Under the pieces are notes generated by a model, which worked only from the letters and a program-made list of their open reading frames with translations, did not search any database and was not told the DNA's origin. From assembly GCA_034096865.1 (NCBI GenBank), contig JAWQFJ010028290.1:63501-127500 (forward strand): 64,000 nucleotides of DNA, written 5' to 3'. Below are positions 1 through 10,953 of this stretch, one piece after another. A program made the position numbers and the translations under genes. The stretch's first letter is position 1, and each line of letters begins with the position of its first letter. Source of the stretch: Theodoxus fluviatilis. Taxonomy: Eukaryota > Mollusca > Gastropoda > Cycloneritida > Neritidae.

Positions 1-1427
1 TCCAGGCAGTAGGTGCTCTACCATGATACAGCCAGCGAGGTCAGGGTGTGGTGTGTTTCCAGGCAGTAGGTGCTCTACCATGATACACTGACTGCCAGGT
101 CAGGGTGTGGTGTGTTTCCAGGCAGTAGGTGCTCTACCATGATACACTGACTGCCAGCGAGGTCAGGGTGGGGTGTGTTTCCAGGCAGTAGGTGCTCTAC
201 CATGATACAGCCAGCGAGGTCAGGGTGGGGTGTGTTTCCAGGCAGTAGGTGCTCTACCATGATACAGCCAGCGAGGTCAGGGTGTGGTGTGTTTCCAGGC
301 AGGAGGTGCTCTACCATGATACACTGACAGCCAGCGAGGTCAGGGTGGGGTGTGTTTCCAGGCAGTAGGTGCTCTACCATAATACAGCCAGCGAGGTCAG
401 GGTGGGGTGTGTTTCCAGGCAGTAGGTGCTCTACCATGATACAGCCAGCGAGGTCAGGGTGTGGTGTGTTTCCAGGCAGTAGGTGCTCTACCATGATACA
501 GCCAGCGAGGTCAGGGTGGGGTGTGTTTCCAGGCAGTAGGTGCTCTACCATGATACACTGACTGTCAGCGAGGTCAGGGTGGGGTGTGTTTCCAGGCAGT
601 AGGTGCTCTACCATGATACAGCCAGCGAGGTCAGGGTGGGGTGTGTTTCCAGGCAGTAGGTGCTCTACCATGATACAGCCAGCGAGGTCAGGGTGTGGTG
701 TGTTTCCAGGCAGGAGGTGCTCTACCATGATACACTGACAGCCAGCGAGGTCAGGGTGGGGTGTGTTTCCAGGCAGTAGGTGCTCTACCATAATACAGCT
801 GCAGCGAGGTCAGGGTGGGGTGTGTTTCCAGGCAGTAGGTGCTCTACCATGATACAGCCAGCGAGGTCAGGGTGGGGTGTGTTTCCAGGCAGGAGGTGCT
901 CTACCATGATACACTGACTGTCAGCGAGGTCAGGGTGTGGTGTGTTTCCAGGCAGTAGGTGCTCTACCATGATACAGCCAGCGAGGTCAGGGTGGGGTGT
1001 GTTTCCAGGCAGTAGGTGCTCTACCATGATACACTGACTGTCAGCGAGGTCAGGGTGGGGTGTGTTTCCAGGCAGTAGGTGCTCTACCATGATACAGCCA
1101 GCGAGGTCAGGGTGGGGTGTGTTTCCAGGCAGTAGGTGCTCTACCATGATACACTGACAGCCAGCGAGGTCAGGGTGGGGTGTGTTTCCAGGCAGGAGGT
1201 GCTCTACCATGATACACTGACAGCCAGCGAGGTCAGGGTGGGGTGTGTTTCCAGGCAGGAGGTGCTCTACCATGATACACTGACTGTCAGCGAGGTCAGG
1301 GTGGGGTGTGTTTCCAGGCAGTAGGTGCTCTACCATGATACAGCCAGCGAGGTCAGGGTGTGGTGTGTTTCCAGGCAGTAGGTGCTCTACCATGATACAG
1401 CCAGCGAGGTCAGGGTGTGGTGTGTTT
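1..1427. repeat. Minisatellite, 57/63 bp unit, Scm intron or upstream
   Basis: About 24 tandem copies of a unit containing gtgtttccaggcagtaggtg, followed by ctctaccatgatacagccag and cgaggtcaggg. The array is cut by the left window edge. Copies come in two lengths, 57 bp and 63 bp; the longer one carries a 6 bp insertion around actgactg. Both lengths are multiples of three, so the minus strand stays open for 238 and 202 codons, broken only by odd indels near positions 97 and 796. I read this as repeat DNA and not a gene. If the Scm gene extends leftwards, this is intronic. Confidence 0.95.
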
Positions 1428-1742
1428 GAGTGGTGAGCAAAGTGACATGCTGCAGCTGGCTGGGTGCAAAGATTTCTTGATTATATATGAGTATTGAGTA
1501 TACATGACAGTGGAAAATAAGTCAGTGAAATGTTCCAACACCTGTTCTAAGTTTTCCCACTCAACTCATGCACCAATACATGATTTTTATCTGCTGACTG
1601 CATGCGGACAACTCCAATGGCTTGCCCAGTGAATCTGACTGGAATCGGATCTTGTGCCTCAGGCAGCAGCTGAAACATTCAAAGTGGAGAACAGCAAGGG
1701 CGGCACTGGGGTGGTTTATTGGTGTGCATGGCACAGATGCAG
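1428..1742. other. Unique spacer between two arrays
   Basis: About 315 bp of non-repetitive DNA. I see no exon with convincing splice sites and no RNA gene. It is probably intronic sequence of the Scm gene. Confidence 0.6.
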
Positions 1743-2690
1743 GTCTGTCCCGACTTCCAGTCTGTCCCGACTTCCAGTCTGTCCCGACTTCCAGTCTGTG
1801 CCGACTTCCAGTCTGTGCTGACTTCCAGTCTGTCCCGACTTCCAGTCTGTCCCGACTTCCAGTCTGTCCCGACTTCCAGTCTGTCCCGACTTCCAGTCTG
1901 TCCCGACTTCCAGTCTGTGCCGACTTCCAGTCTGTGCTGACTTCCAGTCTGTGCTGACTTCCAGTCTGTCCTGACTTCCAGTCTGTGCCGACTTCCAGTC
2001 TGTGCTGACTTCCAGTCTGTGCTGACTTCCAGTCTGTGCTGACTTCCAACCTGTGCTGACTTCCAGTCTGTGCTGACTTCCAGTCTGTGCCGACTTCCAG
2101 TCTGTGCTGACTTCCAGTCTGTCCCGACTTCCAGTCTGTCCTGACTTCCAGTCTGTGCTGACTTCCAGTCTGTCCTGACTTCCAGTCTGTGCTGACTTCA
2201 GTCTGTCCCGACTTCCAGTCTGTGCTGACTTCCAGTCTGTGCTGACTTCCAGTCTGTGCTGACTTCCAGTCTGTGCTGACTTCAGTCTGTCCCGACTTCC
2301 AGTCTGTGCTGACTTCCAGTCTGTGCTGACTTCCAGTCTGTGCCGACTTCAGTCTGTCCCGACTTCCAGTCTGTCCCGACTTCCAGTCTGTCCTGACTTC
2401 CAGTCTGTCATGACTTCCAGTCTGTCCTGACTTCCAGTCTGTGCCGACTTCCAGTCTGTGCTGACTTCCAGTCTGTCCTGACTTCCAGTCTGTCCCGACT
2501 TCCAGTCTGTCCTGACTTCCAGTCTGTCATGACTTCCAGTCTGTCGTGACTTCCAGTCTGTGCTGACTTCAGTCTGTCCCGACTTCCAGTCTGTCCTGAC
2601 TTCCAGTCTGTCGTGACTTCCAGTCTGTGCTGACTTCAGTCTGTCCCGACTTCCAGTCTGTCCCGACTTCCAGTCTGTGCTGACTTCCAG
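1743..2690. repeat. 17 bp minisatellite ending at the Scm exon acceptor
   Basis: Over 50 copies of tctgtgctgacttccag (17 bp), with tctgtcccgacttccag and 16 bp variants. Each copy ends in a sequence resembling a 3' splice site (ctgac branch-like motif, pyrimidines, cttccag). The last copy ends at 2690, immediately before the exon that begins at 2691, so the final repeat copy supplies the acceptor site. Confidence 0.95.
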
Positions 2691-2877
2691 TCCATGTTGT
2701 TGGCAGCCATCCAGGGCCAGCGCACGCTGAACAAGCGCGTGGCGTCGGTGGAGACGGAGCCTGCCTTGTGGAGCTTCCTGGAACGCTTCCTGGAGGACCT
2801 GGGCTGCTGTGACAGTCTGCTGTCCTCACAGCGCCTGGACTCGGCCTGCCACAAGTGCTCCCACTACCGGTCCTCAG
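2691..2877 (+). CDS. Scm: Scm-like Polycomb protein, exon encoding the end of the SLED domain
   Basis: First visible coding exon of a Sex-comb-on-midleg (SCMH1/SCML2-type) gene. It runs in the frame S-M-L-L-A-A-I-Q-G and contains ALWSFLERFLEDLG followed by LLSSQ. This matches the C-terminal helix of the SLED (Scm-like embedded, DNA-binding) domain, whose vertebrate form has a similar ALRFLE..LLSSQ pattern. The match extends back to the first codons, which favours the acceptor cttccag at 2690 over the alternative ccatccag at 2714. The donor is TCAG|GTGGGC after 2877, leaving phase 1; the leftover G joins AA of the next exon to make Glu. In the family, Scm binds chromatin as a Polycomb-group repressor and links PRC1 and PhoRC through its SAM domain. 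The MBT repeats expected upstream are outside the window. Confidence 0.85.
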
Positions 2878-2900
2878 GTGGGCCCTGCTCCTTCTCCAGG

Positions 2901-2908
2901 TGTCATCG

Positions 2909-2949
<41 letters not shown>

Positions 2950-2991
2950 GTCATTCTCATCATCATCATCTTCATCACCATCATTGTTGTT

Positions 2992-3024
<33 letters not shown>

Positions 3025-3066
3025 GTCATTCTCATCATCATCATCTTCGTCACCATCATTGTTGTT

Positions 3067-3119
<53 letters not shown>

Positions 3120-3215
3120 TATCATCATCATCATAATCATCATCTTCGTCACCATCATTGTCATCATCATCATCATCATCTTCGTCACCATTGTCATCAT
3201 CATTTTAGTCATCTG
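2901..3215. repeat. (ATC)n/(CAT)n microsatellite in Scm intron
   Basis: About 315 bp of trinucleotide repeat, starting about 23 bp after the exon donor at 2878. It is interrupted by short duplicated blocks containing cttcatcaccatcattgttg. Poly-His, poly-Ser or poly-Ile readings across it are artefacts, because the splice donor precedes the repeat. Confidence 0.95.
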
Positions 3216-3370
3216 AGGTAATAATCACTGCTGTCATAGTTTTAGTCATCATCATTGCTGTCTTTATGAAGGATTTTATTGTCTCTCAGCTTTTGTAACT
3301 ACGGTCGTTACCATCACATAATTCACTGTTCCTGTCCTCCTCTCATCAGCATCAGTATCATCACAATAAA

Positions 3371-6300
3371 GTGTGTGTGTACACGGTTGCTGTGCTGTGT
3401 GAAGTGTGTGTGTGCAAGGGTGCTGTGTGAAGTGTGTGTGTACAAGGATGATGTGTGTGAAGTGTATGTGTACAAGGGTGCTGTGCTGTGTGAAGTGTAT
3501 GTGTACAAGGGTGCTGTGTGAAGTGTGTGTGTACAAGGGTGCTGTGCTGTGTGAAGTTGTGTGTACAAGGGTGCTGTGCTGTGTGAAGTGTGTGTGTACA
3601 AGGATGATGTGTGTGAAGTGTGTGTGTACAAGGGTGCTGTGCTGTGTGAAGTGTGTGTACAAGGTTGCTGTGTGTGAAGTGTGTGTGTACTAGGGTGCTG
3701 TGCTAAGTGTGTGTACAAGGGTGCTGTGTGAAGTGTATGTGTACAAGGGTGCTGTGCTGTGTAAAGTGTGTGTGTACAAGGGTGCTGTGTGAAGTGTATG
3801 TGTACAAGGGTGCTGTGCTGTGTAAAGTGTGTGTGTAAAAGGGTGCTGTGTGAAGTGTATGTGTACAAGGGTGCTGTGCTGTGTGAAGTGTGTGTACAAG
3901 GTTGCTGTGTGTGAAGTGTGTGTACAAGGTTGCTGTGTGTGAAGTGTATGTGTACAAGGGTGCTGTGCTGTGTGAAGTGTGTGTACAAGGTTGCTGTGTG
4001 TGAAGTGTGTGTGTACTAGGGTGCTGTGCTAAGTGTGTGTACAAGGGTGCTGTGTGAAGTGTATGTGTACAAGGGTGCTGTGCTGTGTGAAGTGTATGTG
4101 TACAAGTGTGCTGTGCTGTGTAAAGTGTGTGTGTACAAGGGTGCTGTGTGAAGTGTATGTGTACAAGGGTGCTGTGCTGTGTAAAGTGTGTGTGTACAAG
4201 TGTGCTGTGTGAAGTGTATGTGTACAAGGGTGCTGTGCTGTGTAAAGTGTGTGTGTACAAGTGTGCTGTGTGAAGTGTATGTGTACAAGGGTGCTGTGCT
4301 GTGTAAAGTGTGTGTGTACAAGTGTGCTATGTGAAGTGTATGTGTACAAGTGTGCTGTGTGTGAAGTGTGTGTGTACAAGGGTGCTGTGTGTGAAGTGTG
4401 TGTGTACACAGGTGCTGTGTGAAGTGTATGTGTACAAGGTGCTGTGCTGTGTGAAGTGTGTGTGTACAAGGGTGCTGTGCTGTGTGAAGTGTGTGTGTAC
4501 AAGGGTGCTGTGTGTGAAGTGTGTGTGTACACGGGTGCTGTGTGAAGTGTATGTGTACAAGGCTGCTGTGCTGTGTGAAGTGTGTATGTGTACAAGGGTG
4601 CTGTGTGAAGTGTGTGTGTACACGGGTGCTGTGTGAAGTGTATGTGTACAAGGGTGCTGTGCTGTGTGAAGTGTGTGTGTGTACAAGGGTGCTGTGTGTG
4701 AAGTGTGTGTGTACACGGGTGCTGTGTGAAGTGTGTGTGTACACGGGTGCTGTGTGAAGTGTATGTGTACAAGGGTGCTGTGCTGTGTGAAGTGTGTGTG
4801 TGTACAAGGGTGCTGTGTGTGAAGTGTGTGTGTACACGGGTGCTGTGTGAAGTGTATGTGTACAAGGATGCTGTGTGTGTGAAGTGTGTGTGTACAAGGG
4901 TGCTGTGCTGAGTGAAGTGTGTGGGTACAAGGGTGCTGTGTGTGAAGTGTAAGTGTACAAGGGTGCTGTGTGTGAAGTGTATGTGTACAAGGGTGCTGTG
5001 TGTGAAGTGTGTGTGTACAAGGGTGCTGTGTGTGAAGTGTGTGTGTACAAGGGTGCTGTGTGAAGTGTGTGTGTACAAGTGTGCTGTGTGTGAAGTGTGT
5101 GTGTACAAGGGTGCTGTGTGAAGTGTGTGTGTACAAGGGTGCTGTGTGAAGTGTGTGTGTACAAGGGTGCTGTGTGTGAAGTGTAAGTGTACAAGGGTGC
5201 TGTGTGTGAAGTGTGTGTGTACAAGGGTGCTGTGTGTGAAGTGTATGTGTACAAGGGTGCTGTGTGTGAAGTGTGTGTGTACAAGGGTGCTGTGTGAAGT
5301 GTGTGTACAAGGGTGCTGTGCTGTGTGAAGTGTGTGTACAAGGGTGCTGTGTGTGAAGTGTGTGTGTACAAGGGTGCTGTGTGTGAAGTGTATGTGTACA
5401 AGGGTGCTGTGTGTGTGTGTGAAGTGTGTGTGTACAGGGGTGCTGTGTGTGAAGTGTATGTGTACAAGGGTGCTGTGTGTGAAGTGTGTGTGTACAAGGG
5501 TGCTGTGTGAAGTGTATGTGTACAAGGGTGCTGTGTGTGAAGTGTGTGTGTACTAGGGTGCTGTGCTAAGTGTGTGTGTACAAGGGTGCTGTGTGAAGTG
5601 TATGTGTACAAGGGTGCTGTGTGAAGTGTGTGTGTACAAGGGTGCTGTGTGTGAAGTGTGTGTGTACAAGGGTGCTGTGTGTGAAGTGTATGTGTACAAG
5701 GGTGCTGTGCTGTGTGTGTGTACAAGGGTGCTGTGTGAAGTATATGTGTACAAGGGTGCTGTGTGTGAAGTGTGTGTGTACTAGGGTGCTGTGCTAAGTG
5801 TGTGTGTACAAGGGTGCTGTGTGTGAAGTGTGTGTACAAGGGTGCTGTGTGTGAAGTGTGTGTACAAGGGTGCTGTGCTGTGTGTGTGTACAAGGGTGAT
5901 GTGTGAAGTGTATGTGTACAAGGGTGCTGTGTGTGAAGTGTGTGTACAAGGGTGCTGTGTGTGAAGTTGTGTGTACAAGGGTGCTGTGTGGGAAGTGTGT
6001 GTATAAGGGTGCTGTGCTGTGTGAAGTGTATGTGTACAAGGGTGCTGTGCTGTGTGAAGTGTGTGTGTACAAGGGTGCTGTGTGTGAAGTGTGTGTGTGT
6101 ACTAGGGTGCTGTGCTAAGTGTGTGTACAAGGGTGATGTGTGAAGTGTATGTGTACAAGGGTGCTGTGTGTGAAGTGTGTGTACAAGGGTGCTGTGTGTG
6201 AAGTTGTGTGTACAAGGGTGCTGTGCTGTGTGAAGTGTATGTGTACAAGGGTGCTGTGCTGTGTGAAGTGTGTGTGTACAAGGGTGCTGTGTGTGAAGTG

Positions 6301-7650
6301 TGTGTGTACAAGGGTGCTGTGTGAAGTGTGTGTGTACTAGGGTGCTGTGCTAAGTGTGTGTGTACAAGGGTGCTGTGTGAAGTGTGCGTGTACTAGGGTG
6401 CTGTGTGAAGTGTGTGTGTACAAGGGTGCTGTGTGTGAAGTGTGTGTGTACAAGGGTGCTGTGTGTGAAGTGTGTGTGTACAAGGGTGCTGTGTGAAGTG
6501 TGTGTGTACAAGGGTGCTGTGTGTGAAGTGTGTGTGTACAAGGGTGCTGTGTGTGAAGTGTGTGTGTACAAGGGTGCTGTGTGTGAAGTGTGTGTGTACA
6601 AGGGTGCTGTGTGTGAAGTGTGTGTGTACAAGGGTGCTGTGTGTGAAGTTGTGTACAAGGGTGCTGTGTGTGAAGTGTGTGTGTACAAGGGTGCTGTGTG
6701 AAGTGTGTGTGTACTAGGGTGCTGTGCTAAGTGTGTGTGTACAAGGGTGCTGTGTGAAGTGTGCGTGTACTAGGGTGCTGTGTGAAGTGTGTGTGTACAA
6801 GGGTGCTGTGTGTGAAGTGTGTGTGTACAAGGGTGCTGTGTGTGAAGTGTGTGTGTACAAGGGTGCTGTGTGAAGTGTGTGTGTACAAGGGTGCTGTGTG
6901 TGAAGTGTGTGTGTACAAGGGTGCTGTGTGTGAAGTGTGTGTGTACAAGGGTGCTGTGTGTGAAGTGTGTGTGTACAAGGGTGCTGTGTGTGAAGTGTGT
7001 GTGTACAAGGGTGCTGTGTGTGAAGTGTGTGTGTACAGGGGTGCTGTGTGTGAAGTGTATGTGTACAAGGGTGCTGTGTGTGAAGTGTATGTGTACAAGG
7101 GTGCTGTGTGTGAAGTGTGTTTGTACAAGGGTGCTGTGTGTGAAGTGTATGTGTACAAGGGTGCTGTGTGTGAAGTGTGTTTGTACAAGGGTGCTGTGTG
7201 TGTGTGTGTGAAGTGTGTGTGTACAGGGGTGCTGTGTGTGAAGTGTATGTGTACAAGGGTGCTGTGTGTGAAGTGTGTTTGTACAAGGGTGATGTGTGGG
7301 AAGTGTGTGTACAAGGATGCTGTGTGAAGTGTGTGTGTACAAGGGTGCTGTGTGTGAAGTGTGTTTGTACAAGGGTGCTGTGTGTGTGTGAAGTGTGTGT
7401 GTACAGGGGTGCTGTGTGTGAAGTGTATGTGTACAAGGGTGCTGTGTGTGAAGTGTGTTTGTACAAGTGTGCTGTGTGGGAAGTGTGTGTACAAGGATGC
7501 TGTGTGAAGTGTGTGTGTAAAGGGTGCTGTGTGTGAAGTGTGTGTGTACAAGGGTGCTATGTGTGAAGTGTGTGTGTACAAGGGTGCTGTGTGTGAAGTG
7601 TGTGTGTACAAGGGTGCTGTGCCGTGTGAAGTGTGTGTGTACAAGGGGCC
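3371..7650. repeat. GT-rich 26-33 bp minisatellite filling the Scm intron before exon 7663
   Basis: About 150 copies of a unit like gtgtgtgtacaagggtgctg followed by tgtgtgaagt, in several lengths. The coding strand is strongly U/G-rich. Marker variants such as tactagggtgctgtgctaag recur near 4015, 5552, 5780, 6337 and 6713, and the blocks from 6337 and 6713 are a tandem duplication of about 377 bp. The array ends about 12 bp before the acceptor AG at 7661-7662. Long ORFs on both strands (up to 704 codons) reflect the lack of stops in the unit. Confidence 0.95.
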
Positions 7651-7662
7651 CATTCCTTTCAG

Positions 7663-7800
7663 AAGAGTCCATCCTGGATGAGAAGACCCTGAAAATGATG
7701 AAGCGCCGCTGGTCCTCAGAGTCGACAGACAGTCTGAAGAGTGCCAAGGCACCAGTGCCAACCAAGGTGCCACGGCGGTTCTCCACCTTTGAGGCGGAAG
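7663..7800 (+). CDS. Scm: Scm-like Polycomb protein, linker exon
   Basis: 138 bp internal exon, entered in phase 1 and left in phase 1. The acceptor is cattcctttcag|AA and the donor is GGAAG|GTGAGG. It encodes EESILDEKTLKMMKRRWSSE, then a Ser/Lys/Pro-rich stretch ending RRFSTFEAE. This is a low-complexity basic linker between the SLED and SAM domains, with no catalytic motif expected. The phase match with both neighbours (G+AA gives Glu, G+CC gives Ala) and the consensus splice sites support the exon strongly, although the linker is poorly conserved in the family. The upstream intron is almost entirely minisatellite. Confidence 0.85.
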
Positions 7801-8560
7801 GTGAGGGGTGTGGTGTATCTGGTGGAACTTTCAATCCTGCGGCGGCTTGTGTCTGGAATCATTCTGGCCTGTGGGCACTCAACGTTGAAATAGGTCTAGG
7901 CTTACAATACCAGCAGCCATGTATGATGTGCGCATCTGGAAATTTTTTCTGAAGAAGAATTTGCCCTCAAGGTCATTGGTGACTTTGTGCTCAGAAACTG
8001 TCTTGACAGCTCCAGTTGCTATTGCAGTGATGAGTCCAGAGTGACTGTGGGACAGTCGTGTACATTACACGGTTGCATATGCAAGGGGCTTTGTACCTTT
8101 ATCTTGATAAGAGAAAACGTTTGTCTGTTTGTCACCTAAATATTCCAGAAATGGAAAAGCAAAACAAAAAACAAACCCAAAAACCACAAATCTGGAATCG
8201 GCATGTGACAGAGATGTTCTAAGCTATCTAATGAATGTCTTTTATTTATTTTTATTTTCTTTAAATCTAAAATTTAGAAATGTAATGATTTAATATAAGT
8301 GCAGCATCATTTTGCTAATAGCGGAGTGATCAGAGTGATGTCCCTTAGGAAAGAACTATGTCTTTGGGTCGGCACTCTACATTTGCTTCACAGGCAGAGG
8401 CCACAAGAGACGGGAGCATCAAGAAATCAGGCCTGAGTCTGTCCAACCTCAGACTCAGAGGGCCTGTGGCCAAGAGACCGAGGAACAGGAAGCAAGCAGG
8501 CTTGAGTGATGCATATTTTGTCAGATGCTGATATGCAAGTTGGAGTGTGAATAAGACAAT
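7801..8560. other. Unique intronic DNA of Scm
   Basis: About 760 bp of non-repetitive intron after the donor at 7801, A/T-rich around 8150-8300. I see no exon, RNA gene or mobile element. Confidence 0.6.
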
Positions 8561-8811
8561 CTAGTCATGCAATAGACTGTGATGCCATAAATAGCCATGC
8601 AATAGACTGTGATGCCATAAATAGCCATGCAATAGACTGTGATGCCATAAATAGCCATGCAATAGACTGTGATGCCATAAATAGCCATGCAATAGACTGT
8701 GATGCCATAAATAGCCATGCAATAGACTGTGATGCCATAAATAGCCATGCAATAGACTGTGATGCCATAAATAGCCATGCAATAGACTGTGATGCCATTA
8801 AATAGCCATGC
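8561..8811. repeat. 30 bp minisatellite, left part (split by an insertion)
   Basis: Eight near-identical 30 bp copies (atagccatgcaatagactgt plus gatgccataa). The same family resumes at 9346, so the array was split by the element at 8812-9345. Confidence 0.95.
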
Positions 8812-9345
8812 TGTCACGGTTGGGGTGGGTGGAAGGTGGCTCGACCCCCAACCAGACAGTAAAAAATAAAATAAAGGGAAAATCCTTCCTCAGTCACTAA
8901 TCACATTTAGAGACAAAGACGCCACAAACCGAATCCGACGTAAAAACACCAACCAATTACATAGATCTCTGTCAAACCAAACTCACGAACTGAACATACA
9001 AATGAAAATGAAAAGAAGAAAACAATTATTCAAATAAAAACTTTTTTGTACAACCGTCCAGCGGGCTTAATCACAGTTCTTAGTCCATTACTTCCTATCA
9101 ATCCCTTATCTCCTTTCCGTCTCCTCTATTTATAGAGGTTGAACGCCAAGAATAAAAAATCATGCACAAAAAAACGCTCTGCACGAGCCGCTGCAGAACC
9201 AAACAAACAAAACACGTGCAAAACGTTCTGAAAATGCATGGTCAGCAAGTGCTGACTGTGCACAACGCTTAAAGGCGCTTCAACCGAGAGACAACTTTCT
9301 CTATAATCTCTTAACGTCAAAAAAACAATCTAACGAGTCGTGACG
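8812..9345 (-). mobile_element. Candidate solo LTR inserted in the minisatellite
   Basis: 534 bp of unrelated DNA interrupts the 30 bp array. It is flanked by an exact 5 bp repeat, catgc (8807-8811 and 9346-9350), as expected for an integrase target-site duplication. The ends are short imperfect inverted repeats, TGTCACG at the left and CGTGACG at the right; one terminal base differs from a perfect TG...CA. Read on the minus strand there is a good TATA box (ctataaatagagg, about 9122-9135). No protein is encoded. A 5 bp duplication, short termini and promoter-like content fit a solo LTR of a Ty3/BEL-type retroelement. A non-autonomous DNA element is the alternative. The duplication could be partly chance, because catgc occurs in every repeat unit. 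Confidence 0.55.
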
Positions 9346-10452
9346 CATGCAATAGACTGCGATGCCATAAATAGCCATGCAATAGACTGTGATGCCATTA
9401 AATAGCCATGCAATAGACTGTGATGCCATAAATAGCCATGCAATAGACTGCGATGCCATTAAATAGCCATGCAATAGACTGCAATGCCATTAAAAAGCCA
9501 TGCAATAGACTGTGATGCCATTAAATAGCCATGCAATAGACTGCGATGCCATTAAAAAGCCTTGCAATAGACTGTGATGCCATTAAATAGCCATGCAATA
9601 GACTGTGATGCCATAAATAGCCATGCAATAGACTGTGATGCCATAAATAGCCATGCAATAGACTGTGATGCCATAAATAGCCATGCAATAGACTGTGATG
9701 CCATTAAAAAGCCATGCAATAGACTGCGATGCCATAAATAGCCATGCAATAGACTGTGATGCCATAAGTAGCCATGCAATAGACTGTGATGCCATAAATA
9801 GCCATGCAATAGACTGTGATGCCATTAAATAGCCATGCAATAGACTGTGGTGCCATAAATAGCCATGCAATAGACTGTGATGCCATTAAATAGTCATGCA
9901 ATAGACTGTGAGGCCATTAAAAAGCCATGCAATAGACTGTGATGCCATTAAATAGCCATGCAATAGACTGTGATGCCATTAAATAAACATGCAATAGGCT
10001 GTGATGCCATTAAAAAGCCATGCAATAGACTGTGATGCCATTAAATAGCCATGCAATAGACTGTGATGCCATTAAATAGCCATGCAATAGACTGTGATGC
10101 CATTAAATAGCCATGCAGTAGACTGTGATGCCATTAAATAGACATGCAATAGACTGCGATGCTATTAAATAGCCATGCAATAGACTGTGATGCCATTAAA
10201 AAGCCATGCAATAGACTGTGATGCCATTAAATAGCCATGCAATAGACTGCGATGCCATAAATAGCCATGATATAGACTGTGATGCCATAAATAGCCATGC
10301 AATAGACTGTGATGCCATTAAATAGCCATGCAATAGACTGTGATGCCATTAAAAAGCCATGCAATAGACTGCGATGCCATTAAATAGCCATGCAATAGAC
10401 TGCGATGCCATTAAATAGCCATGCAATAGACTGTGATGCCATTAAATAGCCA
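9346..10452. repeat. 30/31 bp minisatellite, right part
   Basis: About 36 copies of the same unit as at 8561-8811, now mixing 30 bp (ccataa) and 31 bp (ccattaa) forms. The left part is almost all the 30 bp form, so the two sides have been homogenised independently since the insertion. About 180 bp of unique intron separates it from the next exon. Confidence 0.95.
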
Positions 10453-10631
10453 TATCACACCAGGGTGGAAGACTAGATACTTCCGCTGGTACTGTCATAT
10501 TTCCAACCAGTGTTAGCTGATTGCAAAGTCATTTCAGCCGGCCTTTGTTAAGACTTAGAAAAAAAAATCCCCCAAAAAGGGGGCTGGGGTCTGTTCTGTG
10601 AATGAAGCTCTGCTCCTCCCCTGCCTTGCAG

Positions 10632-10768
10632 CCAGTTCCACCACCGGGGAATCGCGGCATGGGCGCCTGCCCTCCGACCCTGCAGAGTGGTCCATAGACG
10701 AAGTCATCCACTACATCACAGAGCTGGACCCCAACCTGACGCCGCATGCGGAACTCTTTCGTAAACAC
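10632..10768 (+). CDS. Scm: Scm-like Polycomb protein, exon with first half of the SAM domain
   Basis: 137 bp exon, entered in phase 1 and left in phase 0. The acceptor is ctgccttgcag and the donor is AAACAC|GTGAGT. It encodes ASSTTGESRHGRLPS and then DPAEWSIDEVIHYI...ELFRKH, the first helices of the SAM domain (residues about 124-154 of the visible 194). The family signature DPxxW.(V/I).EVI and a His at the exon end just before EIDG are clear. Scm SAM domains form head-to-tail polymers and bind the Polyhomeotic and Sfmbt SAM domains, bringing Polycomb complexes together in the nucleus. SFMBT proteins share SLED and SAM, but the second half of this SAM is of the Scm type. Confidence 0.92.
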
Positions 10769-10953
10769 GTGAGTGCCTTCCCTTCTTTTCACCTTCTCTT
10801 AACACCTGTCCTTTTGCAGTCACTTCCCGCATGCAATTCTCATTTGTAATTACACAATGTGAGAGTGCAGTTTGCCCTACAAGCATCTGTTTGATGAAAA
10901 ACTTCAAAAGGCTCTTGGTGCTCAAAATTCTTTCAGCTCAATCTTTCAGCTCA

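Noticed and set aside
2715..2877. Scm exon starting at 2715 after ccatccag
   Set aside because: The SLED-like similarity continues upstream through MLLAAIQG, favouring the acceptor at 2690; the alternative cannot be fully excluded without cDNA.
2694..3221. ORF with poly-His tail following the SLED exon
   Set aside because: A consensus donor at 2878 matches the phase of the next exon, so the His-coding ATC/CAT repeat is intronic.
3276..7834. Thr/His/Cys-rich ORFs on both strands
   Set aside because: Products of the GT-rich array. Frames change between units, and opposite-strand ORFs overlap fully.
8561..10452. CRISPR-like regular array of 30 bp repeats
   Set aside because: Copies are directly adjacent with no variable spacers, in a eukaryotic intron.
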